Position numbers and translations under genes: made by a program. From Bacillus sp. ISL-34 (lineage in GTDB: Bacteria > Bacillota > Bacilli > Bacillales > DSM-1321), in the NCBI RefSeq assembly GCF_018613325.1, contig NZ_JAGGQJ010000011.1, forward strand, positions 186,001-250,000: a stretch of 64,000 nucleotides of DNA, in the 5' to 3' direction. A model generated the notes under the pieces. That model was not told where the DNA came from. It worked only from the letters and a program-made list of their open reading frames with translations, and made no database searches. Positions within the stretch are counted from its first letter, which is position 1. Each line of letters begins with the position of its first letter. Below, in pieces: positions 15,354 through 23,700 of the stretch.

Positions 15354-15617
15354 ATGGAAGATAAATTAGAGAAAGTTGCTTTACGCCTCAATGAAAAAGA
15401 GCTTAGGATAGCAGCGATCGAACACAATCTTAGAACCGACAAGCAGATTGCAGAAGCTATTGGAGTTTCAAGCACTCAACTCTGGAAAGCAACTTTGCCC
15501 ATCAATGACCCAAGGCACAATACACCAGGTCCCGCATTTATCGCAGGAGTTTTAAGAGCATTCGGTGAGCCATTCGAAAGATTCTTTTTTTTAGAAGAAA
15601 AACTTACGAGGTCGTAA
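15354..15617 (+). CDS. Cro-like/early HTH regulator
   Basis: An 87-residue protein, first gene of the rightward early operon, with AAGGAGGTGATGTT before its ATG. Residues about 22-45 (NLRTDKQIAEAIGVSSTQLWKATL) form a helix-turn-helix; the later part (GPAFIAGVLRAFGEPFERFFFLEE) resembles the end of XRE-type regulators. Position opposite the repressor suggests a Cro or antirepressor role. The stop codon is part of the palindrome at 15604. Confidence 0.7.
   Translation: MEDKLEKVALRLNEKELRIAAIEHNLRTDKQIAEAIGVSSTQLWKATLPINDPRHNTPGPAFIAGVLRAFGEPFERFFFLEEKLTRS
15604..15617. promoter_or_regulatory. Palindrome TTACGAGGTCGTAA, copy 1
   Basis: A perfect inverted repeat TTACGA-GG-TCGTAA overlapping the stop codon of the first early gene. 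Twenty-one bases around it are identical to copy 2 at 22655. Confidence 0.6.
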
Positions 15618-15638
15618 ATCCAGAAGGGTGACAATAGA

Positions 15639-15743
15639 ATGATAGATATTTTCCTAATTTACTTAATGGTAGTTTTGCTGAGTATCGTTACTGGTAGCTT
15701 TCTTGCAGATGAAAGACTTAAAGGAGGTGAAGACAATGAGTGA
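15639..15743 (+). CDS. Small membrane peptide
   Basis: ATG 15639 follows AAGGGTG by eight bases. The 34 residues have one transmembrane segment (IFLIYLMVVLLSIVTGSFL) and a charged tail. Its 3' end overlaps the next start. No family recognised. Confidence 0.5.
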   Translation: MIDIFLIYLMVVLLSIVTGSFLADERLKGGEDNE

Positions 15744-15918
15744 AGTAACTGTTTGGTATATGACTGAAGAAGAGCGTCTTGCTTACATTCAAAAACATCC
15801 GATCGTACCTTCAGAGGAAAAGCCAAATAAAAGCGGAGCGGCTTTCTCAGACATTCTTGCTTATGGTGAACGTCGCAGGAAATTGGAGGAGGTGAGAAAG
15901 GGTGAAGATCAAATCTAA
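15736..15918 (+). CDS. Small early phage protein, unknown
   Basis: ATG 15736 with AAGGAGGTGAAGACA upstream; 60 residues, starting SEVTVWYMTEEERLAYIQKHP and continuing with a basic helix (GERRRKLEEVRKG). It overlaps its neighbours by short stretches. This type of small protein is common in Bacillus phage early operons. Function unknown. Confidence 0.6.
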   Translation: MSEVTVWYMTEEERLAYIQKHPIVPSEEKPNKSGAAFSDILAYGERRRKLEEVRKGEDQI

Positions 15919-16009
15919 AGAATGGTTAGCAATGTCTGAGGTTGATCGCTATATGGAAATTCATCGTGCTTATATCCGAAGTCAAAAATTTCATCAAAAA
16001 AGGAGCTGA
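15902..16009 (+). CDS. Small basic early protein
   Basis: GTG 15902 with GGAGGTGAGAAAGG upstream encodes 35 residues (KSKEWLAMSEVDRYMEIHRAY and a basic tail). It overlaps the previous gene by 17 bases. No family recognised. Confidence 0.45.
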   Translation: MKIKSKEWLAMSEVDRYMEIHRAYIRSQKFHQKRS

Positions 16010-16014
16010 ATATT

Positions 16015-16239
16015 ATGGGTGAAAAAGTGATCAAATCATTTGAGGTAGTTGCTGAAGCCACTAAACCATTTATTTATAAATTCGAGGTTGGTAAGGAGTT
16101 TGGTGGACAAGCTGTGGATGACATCATCGAACACAACGGAGTGTTTAAATTATTTAATCGCAATGATGAACTTATCACTGAAATTCAATTACCTGTTGTC
16201 GGTGTGCAATACGAATATCCAGTTAGTGAGGCGATGTAA
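16015..16239 (+). CDS. Early phage protein, unknown
   Basis: A 74-residue beta-rich protein (KSFEVVAEATKPFIYKFEVGKEF...VVGVQYEYPVSEAM); ATG 16015 follows AAAAGGAGCTGAATATT. It ends directly against the start of the SbcC-like ATPase gene, so both are probably expressed together. No function can be inferred. Confidence 0.6.
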   Translation: MGEKVIKSFEVVAEATKPFIYKFEVGKEFGGQAVDDIIEHNGVFKLFNRNDELITEIQLPVVGVQYEYPVSEAM

Positions 16240-17754
16240 ATGCGGGTGATCTTTAAAACATTAACACTTGTTAACTTTAAATCCCACCGTGATATCACTG
16301 TTAACTTTGGCGAGAGAACAGATATCACGGGGGACAATGCCGAGGGAAAATCCACAATTTGCGAAGTTCCCTCATATGTATTTTATGGCACAGATGCCCT
16401 TGGAAGCAAATTGGACCCCACGCCAATTACTTACGCAGCAGAAGAAACAAAGGTTTCACTTTTATTAGAAATTGATGGGAAAGAATTAATGCTTGGTCGA
16501 AGCATTAAGAAAAATAAGACTACCTATTATGTGAATGATGTTCCTTCAAAAGCTGGTGAGTTTAATGAAGTGGTTGAGAAACTATTCGATAAGGACTTGT
16601 TTCTTTCCTTATACAACCCTAATTACTTTCCATCGATGCATTGGGAAAAACAGCGTTCTATGCTTCTGCAATATGTCACATCTCCAGTAAGTAAAGATGT
16701 ACTAAAGCATATGCCGGACGAGCAAAGTAAATGCCTATCAGCATTATTAAAAAAACATAGTTTAGAAGATATCAAGAAAATTCATGCTGAGAATAAAACC
16801 AGCTTGGATAAAAAATATATTGCTGCACAAAGCCGGACAAAGACTTTGAAAGAACAGCTAGACCAAATAGCCCCAACAGTTGCACTTGATTCATTGAAGG
16901 TCGAAGAAGCCCAGTTACTCAAACAAATAAAAGAAATCGAAAAGCTCACAGATTCTGCAGGTGATACTAATCGAAAAATCAACACGCTAAATACCCGCAT
17001 TCGTTCGATGTTAGCTGAACGTGAGCAGATGAAAGAAGACTTCCAAAGGTTGAAGGATGAAGAAATTCAAAGCTCTTGCCGAGTATGTAGACAACCTTTA
17101 AAGGATGAATCTTTAGAATCAGCTGAATTAGAAAAGCAGGAGAGAATTAATAAGTTCAAAGAAAACTATAATGTCCAGGTCATTCAGCGTAAAGAACTGG
17201 AAGAGGAACTTGCGAAGCTTGAATACATTGACGTCTCTGAACAGATTGAAAAAGTTAGGGAGCTTGAGCGAAACCGAGAGCCTTTGCTTCAAGAAATCAG
17301 AAATCATGCCCAGTATGAACAGCTTTTATCTCAGGTTAATCAAGCACAGGCTGATGAAAACGAAACGCTCCAATCGCTTAATGAGTCAATCTTCATCTTG
17401 GATAGTGTGAAGGCATTCAAGGCGAAAGAAGCTGAATTACAAGGTGAAAAGGTACAAGCTCTTTTTGATACTCTGTCTGTTCGTCTCTTTGAAGAACAGA
17501 AGAATGGTGAGATGAAAAACACCTTTGAAATTGAGCTTGATAAGAAACCGTATCGCAAGCTTTCAACAGCTGAAGGTATTAGGGCAGGATTGGAACTTCG
17601 AGACGTTCTATCACAGCAGAGCGACCTTATAACACCTGTTTTTGTGGATAATGCCGAATCGATAACAAGCTTTAAGCAGCCAGTTGGTCAGCTGATTGTT
17701 TCTAGAGTAGTGGCAGGTCAGGAATTGAAAATTGAAGGGGTGGAAGCTGAATGA
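16240..17754 (+). CDS. SbcC/Rad50-like AAA ATPase (phage recombination)
   Basis: A 504-residue SMC-type ATPase. The N-terminus has NFKSHRDITVNFGERTDITG with Walker A GDNAEGKST (residues 31-39); the middle is a coiled coil interrupted by CRVC (C280/C283), a zinc-hook signature; the C-terminus has a signature-like segment and a Walker-B-like VFVDNAESI. Half the size of cellular SbcC, as usual for phage versions. With the Bet protein and the MBL hydrolase downstream it probably processes DNA ends for recombination or replication. Start overlaps no gene but abuts the previous stop. Confidence 0.8.
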   Translation: MRVIFKTLTLVNFKSHRDITVNFGERTDITGDNAEGKSTICEVPSYVFYGTDALGSKLDPTPITYAAEETKVSLLLEIDGKELMLGRSIKKNKTTYYVNDVPSKAGEFNEVVEKLFDKDLFLSLYNPNYFPSMHWEKQRSMLLQYVTSPVSKDVLKHMPDEQSKCLSALLKKHSLEDIKKIHAENKTSLDKKYIAAQSRTKTLKEQLDQIAPTVALDSLKVEEAQLLKQIKEIEKLTDSAGDTNRKINTLNTRIRSMLAEREQMKEDFQRLKDEEIQSSCRVCRQPLKDESLESAELEKQERINKFKENYNVQVIQRKELEEELAKLEYIDVSEQIEKVRELERNREPLLQEIRNHAQYEQLLSQVNQAQADENETLQSLNESIFILDSVKAFKAKEAELQGEKVQALFDTLSVRLFEEQKNGEMKNTFEIELDKKPYRKLSTAEGIRAGLELRDVLSQQSDLITPVFVDNAESITSFKQPVGQLIVSRVVAGQELKIEGVEAE

Positions 17755-17909
17755 AATCAGGTAAAAGACCCACTTTAAACCAACGAAAAGCCATGGAATG
17801 GGCAGGAGTCAAAGACACTAATGAGTGGTTAGTTATTAAAAATCTTCCTGGTGAATTGCACATCATCCATCGGTACACAGGTCAAATCAAGGAGTTGCCC
17901 AATGGCTAA
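17751..17909 (+). CDS. DUF6906-like small protein
   Basis: A 52-residue protein whose ATG overlaps the stop of the ATPase gene (ATGA). The sequence KRPTLNQRKAMEWAGV...NEWLVIKNLPGELHIIHRYTG matches a small conserved family frequent in Bacillus phage early regions (DUF6906, from memory). Function unknown. Confidence 0.65.
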   Translation: MKSGKRPTLNQRKAMEWAGVKDTNEWLVIKNLPGELHIIHRYTGQIKELPNG

Positions 17910-18123
17910 TCTAGAACATCCGGATGTTACTGAAGTCAATAAAACCGGCTATGCAAATCTTGTTGCGCAGCCGGAGCACTTCGGCACTGATTATTTCGGA
18001 AATGAAGTCCTTAAAGGTGATTCAGTTGTCCTTGATCCTAGCAACGGTGAAATGGTTCTAGAAGATAGTTTGGAAGATTATCTGATAGAAGTTAAAGGAT
18101 TTCAATTTAAAACTGCAGATTAA
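17902..18123 (+). CDS. YqaI-like phage protein
   Basis: A 73-residue protein, ATG 17902 after AAGGAGTTGCCCA. DYFGNEVLKGDSVVLDP followed by LEDYLIEVKGFQFKTAD resembles YqaI of the B. subtilis skin element, which likewise precedes the recombination gene of the RecT class. Function unknown; the synteny supports the assignment. Confidence 0.65.
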   Translation: MANLEHPDVTEVNKTGYANLVAQPEHFGTDYFGNEVLKGDSVVLDPSNGEMVLEDSLEDYLIEVKGFQFKTAD

Positions 18124-18140
18124 TAGGGGGAAACATAAAC

Positions 18141-19046
18141 ATGGCAAACAATAACTCGATCGTTCAATATACACCGGAAATCAACGAAGCTTTTAAACCA
18201 GAAGTACTGCAGGTCATTCGTAATTCTATTGCTCCAACAGCTAATGATCAAGAGTTTCTTTTATTCGCACATAAGGCTGCAAGTTACGGCCTTGACCCAT
18301 TCAAAAATGAAATCTTTTTCATCAAGTATGGCAATACAGCTCGCATCCAATTTGCTGCAGAAGCGTACCTTTCAAAAGCCCGGGAACAAGTAGGATTCCA
18401 GCCACCTGACACTCAAATGGTTTGTGAAAATGATGAATTTAAAGTGGCTAAGAACTCTGAAACCAAAGAACTTGAAGTGGTTACTCATGAAATTGGATTT
18501 CCTCGTGGTGAAATTATTGGGGCCTACTCAATTTCTTACCGTGAAGGGCAGCGTCCGGTAACAGTCATTATGGATCGTGCTGAAATTGAACATATGTTCA
18601 AAGGTCAAAACAAAGATAACTGGGTTAAATGGACAGCTGATATGTTCGGAAAACATGTGCAGCAGCGTGCATTAAAAAAGCAGTACGGCCTAGAGTTTGG
18701 TGATGAGGATATCCCACAACCAGCAGGAAATGTAGTTCCAGAATACAAGCCAAAGGAGCGCAAGGATATTACTCCTAACCAGGAAGTTATCGATAATCCT
18801 AATAAGCCGAGTAAGCAAAAGAATGAAGATGCAGATGCTATCGATGAAGCAAAAACAGAAATGGTCAAGAAATTTGAAAGGCTCGGCATTCCTAAAGGAA
18901 AGGCTCGAACCGAGTACATTGAAAAGAATGCTCGAGACATTAAAGGAGAACCTACCTTGCCACAGCTTCTCGGATTACTTGAATTAATGGACATGCACAT
19001 CGATATGCAGGATGCACAGCATGCTGATGCTGACGAATTGGAATGA
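18141..19046 (+). CDS. bet: Bet/RecT-type single-strand annealing protein
   Basis: A 301-residue protein of the Red-beta/Bet family: QEFLLFAHKAASYGLDPFKNEIFFIKY, then GIQ-like FAAEAYLSKA, and WTADMFGKHVQQRALKKQYGLEFGDE. Family members anneal complementary single strands during phage recombination. The C-terminal 100 residues are charged and linker-like, then end in a helical segment. Preceded by GGGGGAAACATAAAC. Neighbours encoding an SbcC-like ATPase and an MBL hydrolase probably supply end processing, since no YqaJ/lambda-type exonuclease gene is present. Confidence 0.85.
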   Translation: MANNNSIVQYTPEINEAFKPEVLQVIRNSIAPTANDQEFLLFAHKAASYGLDPFKNEIFFIKYGNTARIQFAAEAYLSKAREQVGFQPPDTQMVCENDEFKVAKNSETKELEVVTHEIGFPRGEIIGAYSISYREGQRPVTVIMDRAEIEHMFKGQNKDNWVKWTADMFGKHVQQRALKKQYGLEFGDEDIPQPAGNVVPEYKPKERKDITPNQEVIDNPNKPSKQKNEDADAIDEAKTEMVKKFERLGIPKGKARTEYIEKNARDIKGEPTLPQLLGLLELMDMHIDMQDAQHADADELE

Positions 19047-19056
19047 GGTGTAGTGA

Positions 19057-19506
19057 ATGGGAGCTTATATTAAGCCGGAACACTTAGCTTTTCTTGAAGA
19101 AGTAAAGGCAGTATTTGAAGTAAACTGTCGCCGAGAGACTCATCAAAATGAAGAGGGAACGCTAATTGCTCTAAGGTTCGGTGCAGATCGTGATTGTATA
19201 AATGTTTTTGAACTGGGTGAAGAAATTGCCTTCTTTACTCAGCAAATTGAACCGAATCCGAATCCAAGATTAGAAGTTATGGAGTTTTCTAGGGACATGG
19301 AAGTTCAGCTTCAAAAGAATGACCATAAAAAGGGTTGGATTCAAGAGAATTATGATTTTCTTATTCGTAAGATTGGCACACACGGCATGAAACTACATGA
19401 GGAACTTAGCAAGTTAGATAAGGACAAAAGTAAAATTATTTCTTTATGCGCCAACATCGCCAATTACGCCATGATGATCGCAGACAATGAGGGCGAGCAT
19501 TTATGA
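19057..19506 (+). CDS. Phage early protein, unknown
   Basis: A 149-residue protein with a mixed N-terminal part (AYIKPEHLAFLEEVKAVF) and a helical C-terminal part ending KLDKDKSKIISLCANIANYAMMIADNEGEHL, a pattern often seen in phage proteins related to nucleotide or MazG-like helices, though I cannot assign it. It overlaps the MBL hydrolase gene by four bases. Confidence 0.65.
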   Translation: MGAYIKPEHLAFLEEVKAVFEVNCRRETHQNEEGTLIALRFGADRDCINVFELGEEIAFFTQQIEPNPNPRLEVMEFSRDMEVQLQKNDHKKGWIQENYDFLIRKIGTHGMKLHEELSKLDKDKSKIISLCANIANYAMMIADNEGEHL

Positions 19507-20240
19507 AAGTAGACATCTTAGCTAGTGGTTCGGGCGGCAACGTGATTGCTGTCCGGTCCTCTGGGAGTACCATTTTAGTAGATGTAGGTATCGCAAAAAC
19601 AAAGATTGAAAAAAGGCTGCTGGAGGTCGGGATTCGTCCCGACTCCATAGATGCCATTCTAATCACACATGCACATTCAGATCATGTAAAAGGTCTTCCA
19701 TTAGCCAATAAATATCAAATTCCCGTTTTTGCTAGTGAGGGTGAATGGAAAAGCATTCAGGGAGTAAACGAAGAACTGAAGCACATTATTGTTGGCAACA
19801 TGTTAGTAAGTGATTTTGATGTAACGCCATTTAAAGTCCATCATGATGCTTTTCAGCCTTTAGGGTATGCAATTGTGGATAAGGTTGGGGACAAAGTTTC
19901 TATTTGCTTGGACACCGGAAAAGTAGATTCAGAAATGATAGAAACAATGAAGTATAGCAATTTCTTTATCATAGAATCGAATCATGAACCGGCCATGCTC
20001 CAACATTCTAATTATCCCAATAGCGTAAAGGCACGTATCCTTTCTGACATTGGACACTTAAGTAACAAACAAACCGCGGAAGCTCTATCAAAGCTTGTTA
20101 AAGGCATTGGGGAGAAGATATACCTTACCCACTTATCCAGTAGCAACAACATGCCCGAGCTAGCGAGATTAACAACAATAAGGGCTCTGAATAAAAAGGG
20201 ATTAAAGGCAGGAACACATTATGAAATTGAGGTGTTTTAG
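19503..20240 (+). CDS. MBL-fold metallo-hydrolase (YycJ-like)
   Basis: A 245-residue metallo-beta-lactamase-fold protein. The zinc motif HAHSDH is at residues 56-61, followed by KVHHDAFQPLGYAI, SICLDTGKV and a late histidine in IYLTHLSSSNN. Closest in layout to YycJ/WalJ-type exonuclease-like hydrolases. Its place between bet and the replication genes of the phage suggests it replaces a classical 5'-3' exonuclease; that is inference. Start overlaps the previous stop. Confidence 0.8.
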   Translation: MKVDILASGSGGNVIAVRSSGSTILVDVGIAKTKIEKRLLEVGIRPDSIDAILITHAHSDHVKGLPLANKYQIPVFASEGEWKSIQGVNEELKHIIVGNMLVSDFDVTPFKVHHDAFQPLGYAIVDKVGDKVSICLDTGKVDSEMIETMKYSNFFIIESNHEPAMLQHSNYPNSVKARILSDIGHLSNKQTAEALSKLVKGIGEKIYLTHLSSSNNMPELARLTTIRALNKKGLKAGTHYEIEVF

Positions 20241-20273
20241 CGCTTGAAGATATTAAAGAACGGATGAAGCTAA

Positions 20274-21044
20274 ATGGCAAATCCACAAAAGGAAAATGGA
20301 TATACCGCAGTTGCAAATGAATTATTAGAACAAATCATGAAGATTAGTTTAAATGGTACCCAGTTTCGAATTGTATTGGCTGTATGGCGTTATACGTATG
20401 GGTTTAGACGAACAGCGCATACCATGCCTCTTTCGTACATTGCATCAAAAATTGAGGCAAGCAAAGGCCAAGTACAAAATGCTCTGGACCAACTAATTAA
20501 GAAGAAAATCATTGAAATAGTCGAGGATTCCAAAGGGGGGAGGAAATTGAGAGTGAACAAGAACTATGATGAATGGGAATCCAAAGAAACTCCGGTTCCT
20601 GTAACATCAGATTCAAAGTCAGTTAAGCCTAAGAAAGTGGCCAAGAAAAAGGTGTATGAAGAAGACAACTCTTATTACAAAATGGCTGTTTACTTTCATA
20701 ATCTGGTCAAAACTGTTGCGAAAGAAGCTGGAATTGAACATTTGATTGCCCGTGCTAATTTACAAACCTGGGCAGATGACTTTAGGAAATTAGTTGAACT
20801 CGAAAAGGTTGATAAACGTCTTGCTAAAGACGTCATGGATTGGGTTGTAACGGATGACTTTTGGAGAACGAATATTTTATCTGCTTCCACATTTAGAAAG
20901 CAATTTGCAAAACTGGCAATGAAAATGGCAAGCCAAAAGAAACCTGCCCAGCCTATTAAACAAATAGATTCCCGCGATAAGGACATTGAGTTTCAACAGT
21001 GGGTAGCTCGAGGTGGAGATCCAAATGATTTCAACTGGAACTGA
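20274..21044 (+). CDS. Phage replication protein O-type initiator
   Basis: A 256-residue protein. Residues about 10-95 match the winged-helix N-terminus of phage replication protein O: YTAVANELLEQIMKISLNGTQFRIVLAVWRYTYGFRRTAHTMPLSYIASKIEASKGQVQNALDQL. A basic linker and a helical C-terminal domain follow, the latter probably contacting the helicase. It overlaps the DnaB gene by 20 bases. By family it binds the origin and loads the helicase; the origin often lies within such genes, but I see no clear iteron array here. Confidence 0.8.
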   Translation: MANPQKENGYTAVANELLEQIMKISLNGTQFRIVLAVWRYTYGFRRTAHTMPLSYIASKIEASKGQVQNALDQLIKKKIIEIVEDSKGGRKLRVNKNYDEWESKETPVPVTSDSKSVKPKKVAKKKVYEEDNSYYKMAVYFHNLVKTVAKEAGIEHLIARANLQTWADDFRKLVELEKVDKRLAKDVMDWVVTDDFWRTNILSASTFRKQFAKLAMKMASQKKPAQPIKQIDSRDKDIEFQQWVARGGDPNDFNWN

Positions 21045-22323
21045 AATGGCTCCCGAACAATCGGTTTTAGGAGCAGTATTCTTGGAACCAGATGTTCTTG
21101 ATGAAATTACATTCTTGGAAGAACGGGATTTCCTCATTCCAAAGCATAAAGAAATTTATAAAGTAATGAGATTCCTAGAAAAACGGGGAAAACCTGTGGA
21201 TATCATTACGGTAACTGAGGCTTATGTTAAGTTCGGGGATATCCAAAAAATTGGTGGTGTTCAGTATTTATCTGAATTAGCTGCATCCTGTCCCACCACA
21301 GCGAATGTTAAATACTATGCTGAATTGATTCGTTCAAAGGCAATGGAACGTAGGATTAAAGATACAGCCCAAATCATTGAGGGAATGTCCCGGGATGATT
21401 ATGAAACAGATGAAGAATTCTTTTCATATGTAGAGCAGCTGGTGACCGAATTAAGGCCAGTCGATAACGCCAAGATGCTCAGCTTTTCAGAAACTAGGGA
21501 AGAATATTACACGCATTTGAAAACACCAGCAGAGTTCATTAAGAGTGGATTTTCCGAATATGACAAGTGGGCACAAGGGTTATGGAGAGGTTGGCTTTTC
21601 ATTAGTGCAGGACGTCCTTCAGTTGGTAAAACTGCATTGGCTTTGCAAAGAATAAATGGGGTCGCTAAGCAAAAAGAAGGTGTGGTACTTGTTTGGAGTC
21701 AAGAAATGAAAAGAGATTCCTTAAAAGATCGGATGATATCTGCTGAAACAGGCATTCCATTCCAAAGAATCAAAATGAAAGACTTGAACCAAAAAGAGCA
21801 AAAGCTTGTTGATATGGCTTATGACAACTTTGAATATCTGCCAATCTTTATGCAAGATAGCTCAGGAGTCACAATCGATGAAATCAAGGCTACCGCCAAG
21901 CAGTTTAAGAGGAAGCATGGAAAAATCGCCATGATCGTGGTGGATTATCTGCAAATCATGAATATCCCTCAGACAAAGGGTGATACCCGTGCATTGGCCA
22001 TAGGAAGAGTTACAGGCCAAGCTAAACAAATAGCTATGGAATTGAACTGTTGCTTTATGATGCTGTCACAAATGACCAGGGATTCTGATAAAGGTGGAAT
22101 ACCAAGAAGGCCGGTGTTAGCGGATTTAAAGGAATCGAGTTCAATCGAACAAGATGCGGATGTAGTTGAATTTCTTTGGAGTGAGGGCGAAAGAACATCT
22201 CAGGGAAAGATCATCAATCAGACTTTTGCAAAAGGTAGAGATATTGGTGTGAATGAATTTAAATTACTTTTTCTTAACTGGAAGCAAAAATTTACTGAAT
22301 TACCTGATCAGATTAAAAAATAG
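21025..22323 (+). CDS. dnaB: Replicative DNA helicase DnaB-type
   Basis: A 432-residue helicase. The N-terminal domain (PEQSVLGAVFLEPDVLDEI...KYYAELIRSKAMERRI) and the RecA-like domain are complete, with Walker A GRPSVGKT (residues 196-203), Walker B MIVVDYLQIM and the H4-like LSQMTRDSD. I prefer ATG 21025 (GAGGTGGAG upstream) to GTG 21013, which lies inside the ribosome site. It unwinds DNA at the phage fork and is encoded next to its likely loader. Confidence 0.92.
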   Translation: MISTGTEMAPEQSVLGAVFLEPDVLDEITFLEERDFLIPKHKEIYKVMRFLEKRGKPVDIITVTEAYVKFGDIQKIGGVQYLSELAASCPTTANVKYYAELIRSKAMERRIKDTAQIIEGMSRDDYETDEEFFSYVEQLVTELRPVDNAKMLSFSETREEYYTHLKTPAEFIKSGFSEYDKWAQGLWRGWLFISAGRPSVGKTALALQRINGVAKQKEGVVLVWSQEMKRDSLKDRMISAETGIPFQRIKMKDLNQKEQKLVDMAYDNFEYLPIFMQDSSGVTIDEIKATAKQFKRKHGKIAMIVVDYLQIMNIPQTKGDTRALAIGRVTGQAKQIAMELNCCFMMLSQMTRDSDKGGIPRRPVLADLKESSSIEQDADVVEFLWSEGERTSQGKIINQTFAKGRDIGVNEFKLLFLNWKQKFTELPDQIKK

Positions 22324-22341
22324 TGAAAGGGCGGTAAAACA

Positions 22342-22668
22342 ATGGGCGAAAATGAAATGTTATTCGAAGCTGGTGATTGGGTCCGTATACCACATAAAAA
22401 TAACTCCATTGGATTTATCACAACTATATCTGAAGTAAATGGTAACTGTCGTGTAAGGACTCTGGTTGAAAATAAAGAAATTAACCTGTGGATAGACCTT
22501 TATAAACTTTCCGAATGTAAGGAACTTGCTCTGGAAAAAGAAGACTTCGATGAAATCATTAACATGGCATTACATCATAATGATGAGCAATGGTTCAAAG
22601 ATTCACACGCAAGAATACCAGTTTTTCTAAAAGACATTTTTTTTAACCAAAAACTTACGAGGTCGTAA
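22342..22668 (+). CDS. IDEAL-domain-like phage protein
   Basis: A 108-residue protein. The N-terminal half is beta-rich (EAGDWVRIPHKNNSIGFITTI), the C-terminal half has FDEIINMALHHNDEQWFKDSHARIP, which resembles the IDEAL motif of Firmicutes and their phages. The stop codon lies within the second TTACGAGGTCGTAA palindrome, and its last residues KLTRS are the same as those of the gene at 15354 because the DNA is identical. Function unknown. Confidence 0.6.
   Translation: MGENEMLFEAGDWVRIPHKNNSIGFITTISEVNGNCRVRTLVENKEINLWIDLYKLSECKELALEKEDFDEIINMALHHNDEQWFKDSHARIPVFLKDIFFNQKLTRS
22655..22668. promoter_or_regulatory. Palindrome TTACGAGGTCGTAA, copy 2
   Basis: Perfect copy of the motif at 15604, again containing the stop codon of the upstream gene. 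Its GAGG lies at useful distance from ATG 22674 and may double as ribosome site. Confidence 0.6.
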
Positions 22669-22673
22669 AAGAT

Positions 22674-22793
22674 ATGAATTTATATCAGGCTACTAATCAT
22701 CAACTCTACCAAATAGCCATGGACAGCAATAATAGATTAAAAGATCGATATGCAGCAGCCAAAGAATTACAAGAAAGGAGAAAGCAAAAATGA
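22674..22793 (+). CDS. Small helical early protein
   Basis: A 39-residue frame, NLYQATNHQLYQIAMDSNNR then a charged helix. The ATG lies ten bases after GAGGT inside the palindrome; the stop overlaps the next ATG (ATGA). No family recognised. Confidence 0.5.
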   Translation: MNLYQATNHQLYQIAMDSNNRLKDRYAAAKELQERRKQK

Positions 22794-22987
22794 ACAAATG
22801 TGAGTATCCCGGTTGTTCAATGAAAAGCACAAAAACGTGGGGATTTGATCCCCTCTGTGCTTCTCACCACCAAGATATTTGGAAGGAATCACTGAATTAT
22901 TACGGATCACCTAAAAAGCAAAGGTACGAAACGAGATTGCACTATTTAAAAATTGCTCCAAAGATTCCGTGGAGTCGGGAGAATTAG
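22790..22987 (+). CDS. Small cysteine/histidine protein (zinc-binding candidate)
   Basis: A 65-residue protein with CEYPGC near the N-terminus and LCASHH about 20 residues later, a likely zinc site. AAAGGAGAAAGCAAAA precedes the ATG. The remainder is basic. Found between an IDEAL-type protein and a resolvase in the early operon. Function unknown. Confidence 0.6.
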   Translation: MNKCEYPGCSMKSTKTWGFDPLCASHHQDIWKESLNYYGSPKKQRYETRLHYLKIAPKIPWSREN

Positions 22988-23001
22988 AAAGGGATGGTTA
23001 T

Positions 23002-23583
23002 ATGAGGTTTGTTGGAATTGACCCATCAACTAAAACTGGATTTGTTGCAATGGATCAAGGTGGAAATGTTTTAAAAGCAAAAGAATTAAAGGGTTTAGGA
23101 GATGTAGACCCAAAACGTATTGTTACCTTGACTGATGAAATCATTGCACATATCTTGCCTGGGGATATTATCTGCATTGAAGGAGTTCCATTCGATACTC
23201 AACGTGCAGCACAAGCAGGATGGATACATGGAAGCATAAGAAATGCCCTTTTCAGAAAAGGTTTTAACTATTACGAAGCAGCCCCTAATGCTGTTAAAAA
23301 GTTTGTTAATGTAACTGGTTGGATTGGAGAAGCTGGCCACAAAAAAAGACTTGTAGGTAAAGATAAAAAGCTTGCTGTTATGAAGGCTGTTGAAGAACAT
23401 TATGCCTTTATTCACAAAAGTGACAACGTAGTGGATGCCTACATTCTAGCCCAGATAGCTTCCGAAATACACATGGAACAAAATGTACTTAGGTTTTTAC
23501 CTTCTTACCAGGCTGAAGTTATCGATGCCATCTTAAATCCAGTTGCCAAGCCTAAAAAGAAAAAGAAGGTGGCTAAAGCATGA
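23002..23583 (+). CDS. RuvC/RNase-H-fold Holliday junction resolvase-like
   Basis: A 193-residue protein; ATG 23002 follows GAAAGGGATGGTTAT. It opens with MRFVGIDPSTKTGFV, the RuvC-type first acidic residue (D7), has CIEGVPF (E60) as second acidic site, and DNVVDAYILAQIA near the C-terminus as third, so the catalytic triad is present. A Lys-rich tail (PKKKKKVAKA) ends it. The predicted role is resolving recombination or replication intermediates before packaging. Confidence 0.75.
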   Translation: MRFVGIDPSTKTGFVAMDQGGNVLKAKELKGLGDVDPKRIVTLTDEIIAHILPGDIICIEGVPFDTQRAAQAGWIHGSIRNALFRKGFNYYEAAPNAVKKFVNVTGWIGEAGHKKRLVGKDKKLAVMKAVEEHYAFIHKSDNVVDAYILAQIASEIHMEQNVLRFLPSYQAEVIDAILNPVAKPKKKKKVAKA

Positions 23584-23699
23584 CACCTAAACAAAAACGT
23601 CGATTGAAAAAGTCTCTGGCCAAAAGGAAAAAGGATCGCTTGAATCGCGCATTCAGAAAAAATTTCGTTAAAACGGGTTACTTGAAAGAGGGGAAATAA
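23580..23699 (+). CDS. Small highly basic protein
   Basis: A 39-residue protein whose ATG overlaps the resolvase stop. More than 40 percent Lys and Arg (TPKQKRRLKKSLAKRKKDRL). A nucleic-acid-binding peptide is plausible. No family recognised. Confidence 0.5.
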   Translation: MTPKQKRRLKKSLAKRKKDRLNRAFRKNFVKTGYLKEGK

Positions 23700-23700
23700 A

